64,000 bases of DNA from Anaerostipes sp. GTDB lineage: Bacteria; Bacillota; Clostridia; Lachnospirales; Lachnospiraceae. The position numbers were made by a program, and so were the translations under genes. The stretch covers positions 18,054 through 82,053 of the forward strand of contig JAQVEG010000008.1 of the NCBI GenBank assembly GCA_028697725.1, given 5' to 3'. Below, piece after piece: positions 7,467-15,318 of the stretch (its first letter is position 1; every line of letters begins with the position of its first letter). A model generated the notes under the pieces. It saw only the letters and a list, made by a program, of their open reading frames with translations, had not been told where the DNA came from and ran no database searches.

Positions 7467-8120
7467 ATGAACGCAAAAGAGATCATTGCACGTAGAGCGG
7501 CACAAGAGGTTTCTAATGGAGATGTTGTGAATCTAGGAATTGGACTTCCAACTATGGTTTCAAATTATATTAACGATGATGTGGTTGTAACACTTCAAAG
7601 TGAAAATGGAATTCTTGGAATGGGTGGATTAGCAGCAGAAGGACGTAAAGATAAAGATTTAGTCAATGCTGGAGGACAGCATGTGTCTGTTCAAAAAGGG
7701 GCATCATTGTTTGATAGTGCTGCATCTTTTGGAATTATTCGTGGAGGACACGTAGATCTTACCATGCTTGGAGCTCTTCAAGTAGATAAAGAGGGAACAT
7801 TGGCAAGTCACATTGTTCCGGGAAAAATGGTTCCTGGAATGGGTGGAGCAATGGATTTGGTTGCTGGAGCAAAGAGAGTTATCGTGGTAACGACACATAC
7901 TGCAAAGGGAGCAGCAAAATTGTTAGATAAAGTTTCACTTCCTCCAACTGCAGTGAATAAGGTAAATCGCATTATTACAGAGTTAGCAGTTATTGATGTG
8001 GAAGAAGACGGATTCAAGCTGGTTGAAATTTCACCAGATACAACAGTAGAACAAGTGCAGGAATTAACAGGTTCTCCATTAAAGATAGATGAGAACTTAA
8101 AGATTATGAATATAGCATAA
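7467..8120 (+). CDS. atoA: Acetate/acetoacetate CoA-transferase, beta subunit
   Basis: 217 residues; the catalytic glutamate is Glu46 in QSENGILGMGG, which forms the glutamyl-CoA thioester of this enzyme family. NLGIGLPTMV at 22-31 is the conserved N-terminal segment. It pairs with the alpha subunit just upstream and completes acetoacetate activation. Acetoacetyl-CoA can then feed thiolysis to acetyl-CoA or reduction to butyrate; those genes are not in this window. TAGGAGGAAGCGAA precedes the ATG. Confidence 0.9.
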   Translation: MNAKEIIARRAAQEVSNGDVVNLGIGLPTMVSNYINDDVVVTLQSENGILGMGGLAAEGRKDKDLVNAGGQHVSVQKGASLFDSAASFGIIRGGHVDLTMLGALQVDKEGTLASHIVPGKMVPGMGGAMDLVAGAKRVIVVTTHTAKGAAKLLDKVSLPPTAVNKVNRIITELAVIDVEEDGFKLVEISPDTTVEQVQELTGSPLKIDENLKIMNIA

Positions 8121-8143
8121 GATAATAGATAGGTGGTACAAAT

Positions 8144-9973
8144 ATGAGTAGATTAGAATTGAATGTTCCAAATCAATCACAACTCGTCGTTGAAAATTTG
8201 TACAAAGATCTAGAGAGAAGAATCGAGTCAAGTCCTCCAGGATTATGTCCTGTGGACTTGGCTAGAGTTTTTTTAGAGCTTTGTCATTCACAGACTTGTG
8301 GAAAATGTGTTCCATGTAGAGTGGGATTAAAACAGTTAATTAATTTAATTACAGAAGTGTTAGAAGGAACAGCAACAATACATACCTTAAAAGAGATTGA
8401 AGAAACATCCGTCAGCATTATGGAATCTGCGGATTGTGCCATAGGATACGAAGCAGCAAGAATGGTATATAACGGAGTAAGAGGATTTCGAGATGATTAT
8501 CTAGAGCATATAATGCATCATCGTTGTCTAAGTACCATTAATCAGCCAGTTCCTTGTGTGTCCCTATGTCCAGCAAAAGTGGATATTCCAGGGTATATTG
8601 CCTTGGTTAAAGAAAAACGTTATGAAGATGCCATTCGTTTGATACGAAAAGATAATCCATTTCCAACGACTTGTAGTTTTATCTGTGAACATCCTTGTGA
8701 GGCAAGATGTCGTAGAAACATGACAGATGCTGCAATTAATATTAGAGGTTTAAAGCGTGTTGCTGCGGATATGGCAGGATATGTGGCACCTCCAGCGTGT
8801 GCCGAATCTACAGGAAAGAAAATTGCAATTGTAGGAGGAGGACCAGGGGGATTAAGTGCTGGTTATTTTCTTCAATTAATGGGGCATCAAGTAACTGTAT
8901 ATGAGATGTTGCCAAAACTAGGAGGAATGCTCCGCTATGGAATTCCTAATTATCGACTTCCAAAAGACCGGTTAGAAGAAGATATTCAAGCAATTTTGGA
9001 TACTGGAGTGAAAGTCGAATACGGAAAAAGTATTGGAAAAGATCTTTCGGTTGCACAGTTAAAGAAACAGTTTGATGCCGTCTTGATTACCATTGGTGCA
9101 AGCACAGATAAAAAGCTTGGAATCCAAGGAGAAGATGCAAATGGAGTTGTTTCAGCAGTACAGTTTTTAAGAGATATTGGACATGAAAAATATGAAGATT
9201 TTACTGGAAAAGAAGTAGCTGTTATTGGTGGTGGAAATGTATCTATGGACGCAGTTCGAACGGCAGTCCGTCTCGGTGCAAACAAGGTAAGCATTGTTTA
9301 TCGCCGAAGAGTTGCGGATATGACAGCCCTTCCGTCAGAAATTGAGGGAGCAATTGCAGAAGGTGTGGAAATCCAGACATTAATGGCACCAGTAAAGATT
9401 GAAAAAGATAAAGATGGAAATGTAGCAGGTCTTTGGGCTCAACCACAAATGATTAGTGCAATCAAAGATGGAAGAGCAAGTGTAAAAAAGACGGGAGATC
9501 AAGTATTAATTCCTTGTGATAAAGTAATTGTATCTATTGGACAGGATATAGAATATGAACATTTTGAGAAAAATGGTGTTCCAGTACAAAGAGGAAGAAT
9601 TAGTGTAGAAAAATTTGGGGGATTTGATGATATGCCTGGAGTATTTGCAGGCGGAGATTGCGCCACTGGACCATCTACGGTTATTTCAGCCATTGCAGCC
9701 GGAAAGGTAATTGCTGCAAATATTGATGAGTACCTAGGATATCATCATGAGGTAGAAGCGGAAGTAGATGTTCCAGAACCAAGTTTAGAGGACAAGCTTC
9801 CTTGTGGACGTGTAAATCTGACAGAACGAGAGTCAGGAGAGCGAATTCATGACTTTGAAGGCGTTGAAAACACCATGTCATCAGAAGAGGCACACCAAGA
9901 GGCATCTAGATGTCTTCGTTGTGATCACTTTGGATATGGAATCTTTAAAGGAGGAAGGAGCACAAAATGGTAA
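8144..9973 (+). CDS. NuoF-like iron-sulfur / GltD-like NAD(P) flavoprotein fusion (hydrogenase partner)
   Basis: 609 residues. The N-terminal ~125 resemble the C-terminal [4Fe-4S] part of NuoF/HydB (CGKCVPC at 52-58 and a later Cys in ESADCAIG); the FMN/NADH-binding half of NuoF is absent. From about 135 on it is a GltD-type domain: a Cys-rich N-terminal motif with CEHPCEARC, the FAD loop GGGPGG near 229, a second dinucleotide loop GGGNVSMDA followed by YRRR for NADP, and a C-terminal FAD motif FAGGD. Its stop overlaps the hydrogenase start by 7 bp, so the two are translated together. It probably moves electrons between NADP(H) and the hydrogenase iron-sulfur chain, possibly with ferredoxin (bifurcation is not provable here). 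Confidence 0.82.
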   Translation: MSRLELNVPNQSQLVVENLYKDLERRIESSPPGLCPVDLARVFLELCHSQTCGKCVPCRVGLKQLINLITEVLEGTATIHTLKEIEETSVSIMESADCAIGYEAARMVYNGVRGFRDDYLEHIMHHRCLSTINQPVPCVSLCPAKVDIPGYIALVKEKRYEDAIRLIRKDNPFPTTCSFICEHPCEARCRRNMTDAAINIRGLKRVAADMAGYVAPPACAESTGKKIAIVGGGPGGLSAGYFLQLMGHQVTVYEMLPKLGGMLRYGIPNYRLPKDRLEEDIQAILDTGVKVEYGKSIGKDLSVAQLKKQFDAVLITIGASTDKKLGIQGEDANGVVSAVQFLRDIGHEKYEDFTGKEVAVIGGGNVSMDAVRTAVRLGANKVSIVYRRRVADMTALPSEIEGAIAEGVEIQTLMAPVKIEKDKDGNVAGLWAQPQMISAIKDGRASVKKTGDQVLIPCDKVIVSIGQDIEYEHFEKNGVPVQRGRISVEKFGGFDDMPGVFAGGDCATGPSTVISAIAAGKVIAANIDEYLGYHHEVEAEVDVPEPSLEDKLPCGRVNLTERESGERIHDFEGVENTMSSEEAHQEASRCLRCDHFGYGIFKGGRSTKW

Positions 9974-11679
9974 GATTAACAATCAATGGAAAAGCAGTGA
10001 TTGTTCCAGAAGGAACAACAATTATGGAAGCTGCAGCACTGAATCATATTAAGATTCCTAAGCTGTGTTATTTAAAAGATATTAATGAAATAGCAGCGTG
10101 CAGGGTTTGTGTTGTGGAACAAGAAGGAAAAGAGCAATTAGTTACTTCTTGTAATAATACAGTACAAGAGGGAATGATTTTGTATACAAATAGTCCCAAA
10201 GTGCGCCGAAATCGAAGAAAAACGGTATCTATGTTACTTTCTCAGCATAATATGCAGTGTGCAATCTGCAGTCGAAGTCAAAACTGTACGTTACAGTCTT
10301 TGGCCAACGAACTTAATATTCTAGAACTTCCATATAAGGAAGAAGTACCAAAAGAAACATGGAATGCAGACTTCCCATTAATTCGTGATGGGGACAAGTG
10401 TATTAAATGTATGCGATGTGTTCAAATATGTGACAAGGTTCAAGGGTTGAATATATGGGATGTAACAAGCACAGGAGCAAGAACCTCTGTGGGAGTTTCT
10501 TTGAATCGTGATATTGAAACGGCAGACTGTTCTTTATGTGGACAATGTATTACCCACTGTCCAGTGGGAGCGTTAAGAGAAAGAGATGACACACAGGAAT
10601 TTTTAGATGCAATTGCAGATGAGAATAAAACTGTTGTAGTTCAGATTGCACCAGCAGTAAGGACTGCATGGGCAGAATCTCTTGGATTAACTAGAGAGCA
10701 GGGAACGGTAGAAAAGATTGCTGCAATTTTAAGAAAAATGGGTGTAGACTATGTATTTGATACTTCATTTACAGCAGATTTGACGATTATGGAAGAAGGA
10801 ACAGAATTTATTCAACGTTTTACTTCTGGTGATTTGGACAAATATCCCATGTTTACTTCTTGTTGTCCAGGATGGGTTCGTTTTATGAAGACACAGTATC
10901 CTAAAATGGTAACAAGATTGTCCAGTGCAAAATCTCCACAGCAAATGTTTGGATCTGTGATGAAAAGTTATTTTGCACAGCAGATACAGGTAAACCCAGA
11001 AAATATTTATAGTGTGTCTATTATGCCTTGTGTTGCAAAAAAAGCAGAAAAGGATATGGATTTTTACTATAAAGAATATGCAGGACATGAAATTGATTGT
11101 GTTCTTACAACCAGAGAATTAGATCGACTAGTACGTTCTGAATTTGTGGATGTGGCGGCAGTAAAAGATGGATATTTTGACACTCCTTTTGCAAATAGCA
11201 CTGGTGCAGGTGTGATTTTTGGAGCAACCGGAGGTGTTATGGAAGCAGCACTTCGTAGTGCATATGTCTTGATGACAGGAGAAAAATTAGAGGCAGACGC
11301 ATTTAAGCAGGTGCGTGGAATGCACAAATATGACTGGAATGAAGCAGAACTTGATATTCAAGGAAAAACTGTGAAGATTGCAGTTGTCAGTGGACTTGCC
11401 AATACGAGAAAATTAATGGAAGCAATGAAACGCAATGAGGTAAAATATCATTTTGTAGAGGTTATGGCCTGTCCTGGTGGATGTTCTGGTGGCGGAGGTC
11501 AGCCAATTCATGATGGAAAAGAACTGGCTCAAGAGCGAGGTAATTTCTTATACTTTTTAGATCAAAGCAATCAAATGAGATATTCTCATGAGAACCCAGA
11601 TGTGCTTCGGTTGTATGAGGAATTTTTTGAAAAACCATGTGGACACTTATCCCATGAATTATTGCACATGGAACAATAA
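9967..11679 (+). CDS. [FeFe] hydrogenase catalytic subunit
   Basis: 570 residues. N-terminal [2Fe-2S] ferredoxin domain with Cys34, 45, 48 and 62; a His-Cys3-type cluster region around 94-107; two [4Fe-4S] motifs at 145-155 (CIKCMRCVQIC) and 188-198 (CSLCGQCITHC); then the H-cluster domain with TSCCPGW (298-303), MPCVAKK (353 on) and MACPGGCSGGGGQ. All active-site cysteines are present. The third motif has Ser where many enzymes have Ile or Val. It would reversibly oxidise H2; with the upstream flavoprotein it can supply or consume NADPH. Hydrogen-driven phloroglucinol reduction is known physiology in Eubacterium oxidoreducens. Last gene of the operon. Confidence 0.9.
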   Translation: MVRLTINGKAVIVPEGTTIMEAAALNHIKIPKLCYLKDINEIAACRVCVVEQEGKEQLVTSCNNTVQEGMILYTNSPKVRRNRRKTVSMLLSQHNMQCAICSRSQNCTLQSLANELNILELPYKEEVPKETWNADFPLIRDGDKCIKCMRCVQICDKVQGLNIWDVTSTGARTSVGVSLNRDIETADCSLCGQCITHCPVGALRERDDTQEFLDAIADENKTVVVQIAPAVRTAWAESLGLTREQGTVEKIAAILRKMGVDYVFDTSFTADLTIMEEGTEFIQRFTSGDLDKYPMFTSCCPGWVRFMKTQYPKMVTRLSSAKSPQQMFGSVMKSYFAQQIQVNPENIYSVSIMPCVAKKAEKDMDFYYKEYAGHEIDCVLTTRELDRLVRSEFVDVAAVKDGYFDTPFANSTGAGVIFGATGGVMEAALRSAYVLMTGEKLEADAFKQVRGMHKYDWNEAELDIQGKTVKIAVVSGLANTRKLMEAMKRNEVKYHFVEVMACPGGCSGGGGQPIHDGKELAQERGNFLYFLDQSNQMRYSHENPDVLRLYEEFFEKPCGHLSHELLHMEQ

Positions 11680-11721
11680 AAGCAATCTTCTGAAGGATTT
11701 CTTTGTGTTGTGTATATGTGT

Positions 11722-11727
11722 TATAAT
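11722..11727 (+). promoter_or_regulatory. -10 element of the corA-like gene
   Basis: A perfect TATAAT, with a TATATG-rich upstream stretch but no clear -35, lies 21 bp before the start codon at 11749. It marks a separate transcript from the hydrogenase operon, which has only a weak hairpin after its stop. Confidence 0.45.
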
Positions 11728-11748
11728 ATGGACTGAGGAGGGTCTAAT

Positions 11749-12588
11749 ATGAGTGATAGAATAGTCACATATGAACAATGGAAAGAGATATATCAGGGAA
11801 AACCTCATTTTCATCATTTAAGTCGTGAGTTTGAGGATGTTAGTTCGTGTAAGGTGGAATTATTCTCAAAAAGTGTCAGCGGAAATCTTTTAATTCCAGA
11901 CGAGAGCTGCAACTTTGAAGAAAAACATAAAGTCAGTTTTGTTCTAACAGAAGATGAATTAGTTTTAATTGATGATATAGATTATGCAAAAGATATGATG
12001 CAAAAAGCAAAATCATTAATGGAAGCACAAGATGGGTCAAGAGAATTATTTCAAAGATTTGTTGTAGAAATTATTTCATCCGATATGACAATGTTAGAAG
12101 GAATTGAAGATCATATTGGGGATGTGGAAGAACAAATTTTATCTGGAAAGCTAGACGAATTTAATAAAAAAATGCCAGATTATAGAAGGATTTTAAGATC
12201 TTTATATACATATTATGGACAATTAGCTATGATTGGAGAAACGCTTCAAGAGTATTATTTTAGCAACGATAAGTTGGTTCGAATGTTTGATGCACTCGAG
12301 CATAGAGCGGATCGTTTGCAAGGAAGAGTACAAATTTTACGGGAATATACAAAGCAAGTGCAAGAGGTATATCAGGCACAGGTGGATTCCAGACAAAATG
12401 AAATCATGAAAGTGCTTACGGTTGTGGCAACTATATTTATGCCTCTTACATTGATTACAGGATGGTATGGCATGAATTTTGCAGATATGCCAGAACTTAC
12501 GTGGCATTTGGGATATCCAATGATTATTGTGTTAAGTGGATTAATTGTTGGATTTTGTATATGGGTTTCAAAGAAAAAATTTATGTAG
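11749..12588 (+). CDS. corA: CorA-family divalent cation transporter
   Basis: 279 residues, a CorA-type magnesium (or cobalt/nickel) channel subunit. The long helical cytoplasmic part runs to about 220; two membrane helices follow near 224-242 and 255-274, with the signature GMN in GWYGMNF between them. The short loop FADMPELTWHLGYP lies outside. Start at 11749 has GAGGAGG. It is monocistronic, ending at a strong bidirectional terminator. The N-terminal domain is short compared with E. coli CorA (316 residues), as is usual in clostridia. Confidence 0.9.
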   Translation: MSDRIVTYEQWKEIYQGKPHFHHLSREFEDVSSCKVELFSKSVSGNLLIPDESCNFEEKHKVSFVLTEDELVLIDDIDYAKDMMQKAKSLMEAQDGSRELFQRFVVEIISSDMTMLEGIEDHIGDVEEQILSGKLDEFNKKMPDYRRILRSLYTYYGQLAMIGETLQEYYFSNDKLVRMFDALEHRADRLQGRVQILREYTKQVQEVYQAQVDSRQNEIMKVLTVVATIFMPLTLITGWYGMNFADMPELTWHLGYPMIIVLSGLIVGFCIWVSKKKFM

Positions 12589-12589
12589 T

Positions 12590-12620
12590 AAAAGCAGGAG
12601 ATTTTCATTCTCCTGCTTTT
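12590..12620. terminator. Bidirectional terminator between convergent genes
   Basis: AAAAGCAGGAGA and TCTCCTGCTTTT form a perfect 12-bp stem with a 7-nt loop, with T-runs on both strands. It serves corA on the plus strand and the DUF4405 gene on the minus strand. Confidence 0.85.
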
Positions 12621-12630
12621 TAAATGAAAT

Positions 12631-13563
12631 TTATTCTAATTCAGTTACTTGTTTTTTGTTACGAGTCAGTAGATGGTAAATCAATGCCGTAATTGCTGCA
12701 AATAAATAGATGATAGAAAAGAAATTTCCTATCGTAAGTAAAGCACTTTGTATACTTATGCTTTGCCCTCCATTTTTATTTTCAGGTCCTTTTCCGTTTT
12801 GCCCGCCAGCACCAAATCCTTTTTCGTTTCGCTGTCCGTTTCCTTGATTACTTGATTCTGGATTTCCGTTATTAAATTGAACATTTCCATCACTTGTGGT
12901 TGAGTCAGAACTACTTCCAGAATCCTCAACTGATGGAGCAGATTCACTTGGTTTATTTCTAGATGGAGGTGTTCCGTTTTTGTTAAAATTGTGTCCTTTT
13001 GCACTTTGTCCAGTGACAGGCATGGTAATCCATTGAATATAACTTGTTGTTTTTAAACTGTAAGCCCCAAATCCAATGAGAATGACACTAAGTACAATTC
13101 CAATCATTTTTTGTGGCTTTCCTTTTCCAGGTAACATCTTATGCAACATTCCAGTGATAAATGAAACGTGTAATCCAAGATGAATTCCAACCAACAGTAG
13201 AGCAACAGCTGAACTAGTATAGTGAATCATTTGCCAAGGGACATTTTGAAGTGTATTGATATTAAATACAACTTTTGAAATAAAGACTCCACTGATTCCG
13301 ATGCAGAAGAAACAAACGACTAATAATACATCAACAAAATAACAAATTTTAATCTTCTTTGGAGTTTCTTTTTTAAGTACATTTCTTGTGGTGACGGTGA
13401 CCCATTTCCAATTTAAAATCATGTGGAAAACAAAGACTCCTAGCAGAACCAGACCTCCTATTTCATGAAAATTAAGTCCTAGTGCCATTTTACGAAACAT
13501 TAAAGCTAAAACAATTGCCATAACAAAGTCTAAAATAATTTTAAATACATTTTTTTTATTCAT
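12631..13563 (-). CDS. DUF4405 membrane protein, possible b-type heme protein
   Basis: 310 residues. Five hydrophobic helices lie in the first ~170 residues and one near the C-terminus (about 275-298). Helices 2 and 4 carry conserved His residues (FHEIGGLVLLGVFVFHM and HYTSSAVALLLVGIHLGLH), the pattern that suggests heme binding in DUF4405/cytochrome-b-like proteins. Between about 190 and 265 is a Ser/Asn/Gly/Gln-rich low-complexity linker, probably outside the cell. AAAGGAGAGAATCT precedes the start. No redox partner gene is adjacent, so the role is open; a membrane electron carrier or sensor is possible. Confidence 0.75.
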   Translation of the reverse strand: MNKKNVFKIILDFVMAIVLALMFRKMALGLNFHEIGGLVLLGVFVFHMILNWKWVTVTTRNVLKKETPKKIKICYFVDVLLVVCFFCIGISGVFISKVVFNINTLQNVPWQMIHYTSSAVALLLVGIHLGLHVSFITGMLHKMLPGKGKPQKMIGIVLSVILIGFGAYSLKTTSYIQWITMPVTGQSAKGHNFNKNGTPPSRNKPSESAPSVEDSGSSSDSTTSDGNVQFNNGNPESSNQGNGQRNEKGFGAGGQNGKGPENKNGGQSISIQSALLTIGNFFSIIYLFAAITALIYHLLTRNKKQVTELE

Positions 13564-13658
13564 AGATTCTCTCCTTTTCTTTTATTTACAATAGCAATGA
13601 AGTGTGAACAGGAAGTGAACGAATTGTTATAAAAATGGAAACAAATAAATAGACATGT

Positions 13659-13664
13659 TATAAT
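13659..13664 (+). promoter_or_regulatory. -10 element of the NSS transporter gene
   Basis: TGTTATAATA contains a perfect extended-type -10 (TATAAT) 50 bp before the start at 13715. No good -35 is seen at 16-18 bp. Confidence 0.45.
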
Positions 13665-13714
13665 AAATAGATTCTGTTTGAAATAAAAAAGAAAATTAGA
13701 AGGAGATTATAAAA

Positions 13715-15082
13715 ATGAAGCGAGAGAAGTTTTCCTCCCGTTTGGGATTCATACTAATATCGGCAGGGTGTGCCATTGGTTTGGGGAATGTATGGAGGTT
13801 TCCGTACATTGTAGGACAATATGGTGGAGCAGCCTTTGTCTTAATCTATATGCTATTCCTAGTAATTTTAGGGTTGCCAATTGTGATTATGGAGTTCTCT
13901 GTGGGACGAGCCAGCCAAAGGAGTGTTGCACTATCCTTTGATGCTTTGGAACCAAAGAATAGCAAGTGGCATTTAGTAAAGTATATTGCCATCGCAGGAA
14001 ACTATTTATTAATGATGTTTTATACAACAGTGGCTGGCTGGATGATTATGTATTTTTTCAAAATGCTCAAAGGAGATTTTGTAGGAATGAAGTCAAGCCA
14101 GGTATCCGCAGAATTTAATCAAATCTTATCAAAACCAATACTGATGATAGTTTTTATGGTTTTAGTTGTATGTCTTTGTTTTTTGGTCTGCGGGGGAGGT
14201 CTTGTCAATGGCGTGGAGAAAATCACAAAGATTATGATGGTAAGCCTTCTTGTACTTATGGTAGTTTTAGCGGTACATTCAATCTTTATGGAAGGAGCAG
14301 GGGAAGGACTTAAGTTTTACCTAAAACCTGACTTTAATAAGATGTTAGAAAATGGAGCTGGAGAAGCGATTCTTGCAGCTATGGGACAGGCCTTTTTTAC
14401 ATTGAGTATTGGAATCGGAGCGTTGGCGGTCTTTGGAAGTTATATAGGAAAGGATCACCGTTTAACGGGAGAAGCTGTGAGTGTAACTTTGCTTGATACC
14501 TCAGTTGCATTGATGGCAGGGCTTATTATATTTCCAGCCTGCTTTGCGTATGATATAAGACCAGATGCGGGACCATCTCTCATATTTATTACGCTGCCAA
14601 ATGTATTTCTTCATATGCCGGGAGGACGAATCTGGGGAACTTTATTCTTTCTATTTATGTCATTTGCAGCACTATCAACGGTGATTGCAGTGTTCCAGAA
14701 TATTATTGCATTTGCCACAGACTTGACTGAGTGTAGTAAAAAGAAAGCGATTATTTTTAATATGCTTGCGTTGATTTTATTATCATTGCCATGTATATTA
14801 GGCTTTAACATTTTGAGCCATTTTGCTCCATTTGGAGCAGGGACAACAGTTCTTGATTTAGAAGATTTCCTTGTAAGCAACAATATTTTGCCAATTGGAA
14901 GTATTATATATTTGTTGTTCTGTACCAGCCGTTATGGATGGGGATTTGATAACTTTATGAAGGAAGCAAATGAAGGAAAAGGATGGAAATTCCCAAGAAT
15001 TGTGCGTGGATATGTAACTTATGTTTTACCAGTGATTGTATTAGTGATATTTATTCAAGGATATATTGTGAAATTCTTTTAA
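13715..15082 (+). CDS. Neurotransmitter:sodium symporter family transporter
   Basis: 455 residues with about 11-12 membrane helices. The N-terminal signature runs from SRLGFILISAGCAIGLGNVW (about 8-27) into RFPY and GQYGGAAF, the unwound helix-1 region that binds sodium and substrate in LeuT-type proteins. Bacterial members move amino acids such as tyrosine, tryptophan, leucine or alanine with Na+. It is a single-gene unit between the DUF4405 gene and a terminator; GAAGGAGATTATAAAA marks the start. The substrate cannot be told from sequence alone. Confidence 0.9.
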   Translation: MKREKFSSRLGFILISAGCAIGLGNVWRFPYIVGQYGGAAFVLIYMLFLVILGLPIVIMEFSVGRASQRSVALSFDALEPKNSKWHLVKYIAIAGNYLLMMFYTTVAGWMIMYFFKMLKGDFVGMKSSQVSAEFNQILSKPILMIVFMVLVVCLCFLVCGGGLVNGVEKITKIMMVSLLVLMVVLAVHSIFMEGAGEGLKFYLKPDFNKMLENGAGEAILAAMGQAFFTLSIGIGALAVFGSYIGKDHRLTGEAVSVTLLDTSVALMAGLIIFPACFAYDIRPDAGPSLIFITLPNVFLHMPGGRIWGTLFFLFMSFAALSTVIAVFQNIIAFATDLTECSKKKAIIFNMLALILLSLPCILGFNILSHFAPFGAGTTVLDLEDFLVSNNILPIGSIIYLLFCTSRYGWGFDNFMKEANEGKGWKFPRIVRGYVTYVLPVIVLVIFIQGYIVKFF

Positions 15083-15107
15083 GAAATAGAAGAAGATAGA
15101 AAAAGGA

Positions 15108-15154
15108 AACAGGTATTATGGTTCGATAATCGAAACTGTGATATCTGTTTTTTT
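15108..15154 (+). terminator. Terminator after the NSS transporter
   Basis: AACAG at 15108 pairs with CTGTT at 15145; an inner stem TTCGA/TCGAA extends the hairpin and a run of seven T follows. Confidence 0.75.
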
Positions 15155-15260
15155 ATATTCAAAATTAGGAAATAGAAGGTTAAAAAGCTAGTAAGTATAT
15201 AGGGTTGCAAAAATTCATCACAAAAAACTTGGCAATAATCAACAAAGAATGTGACCAAAT

Positions 15261-15289
15261 TGAATTGAATTTGTGCAATATGTAAAATA
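15261..15289 (+). promoter_or_regulatory. Promoter of PRD regulator A
   Basis: TTGAAT (15261-15266), a 17-bp spacer and TAAAAT (15284-15289) lie 30 bp before the regulator start. Good sigma-A type spacing suggests constitutive low expression. Confidence 0.6.
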
Positions 15290-15318
15290 CAATATGGTTA
15301 AAGAGGAGGGAAGAAGAT

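Noticed and set aside
15180..15318. Possible riboswitch or antiterminator leader before regulator A
   Set aside because: After the terminator the segment contains only a normal sigma-A type promoter and a 30-bp leader; no conserved riboswitch core or stable hairpin was found.
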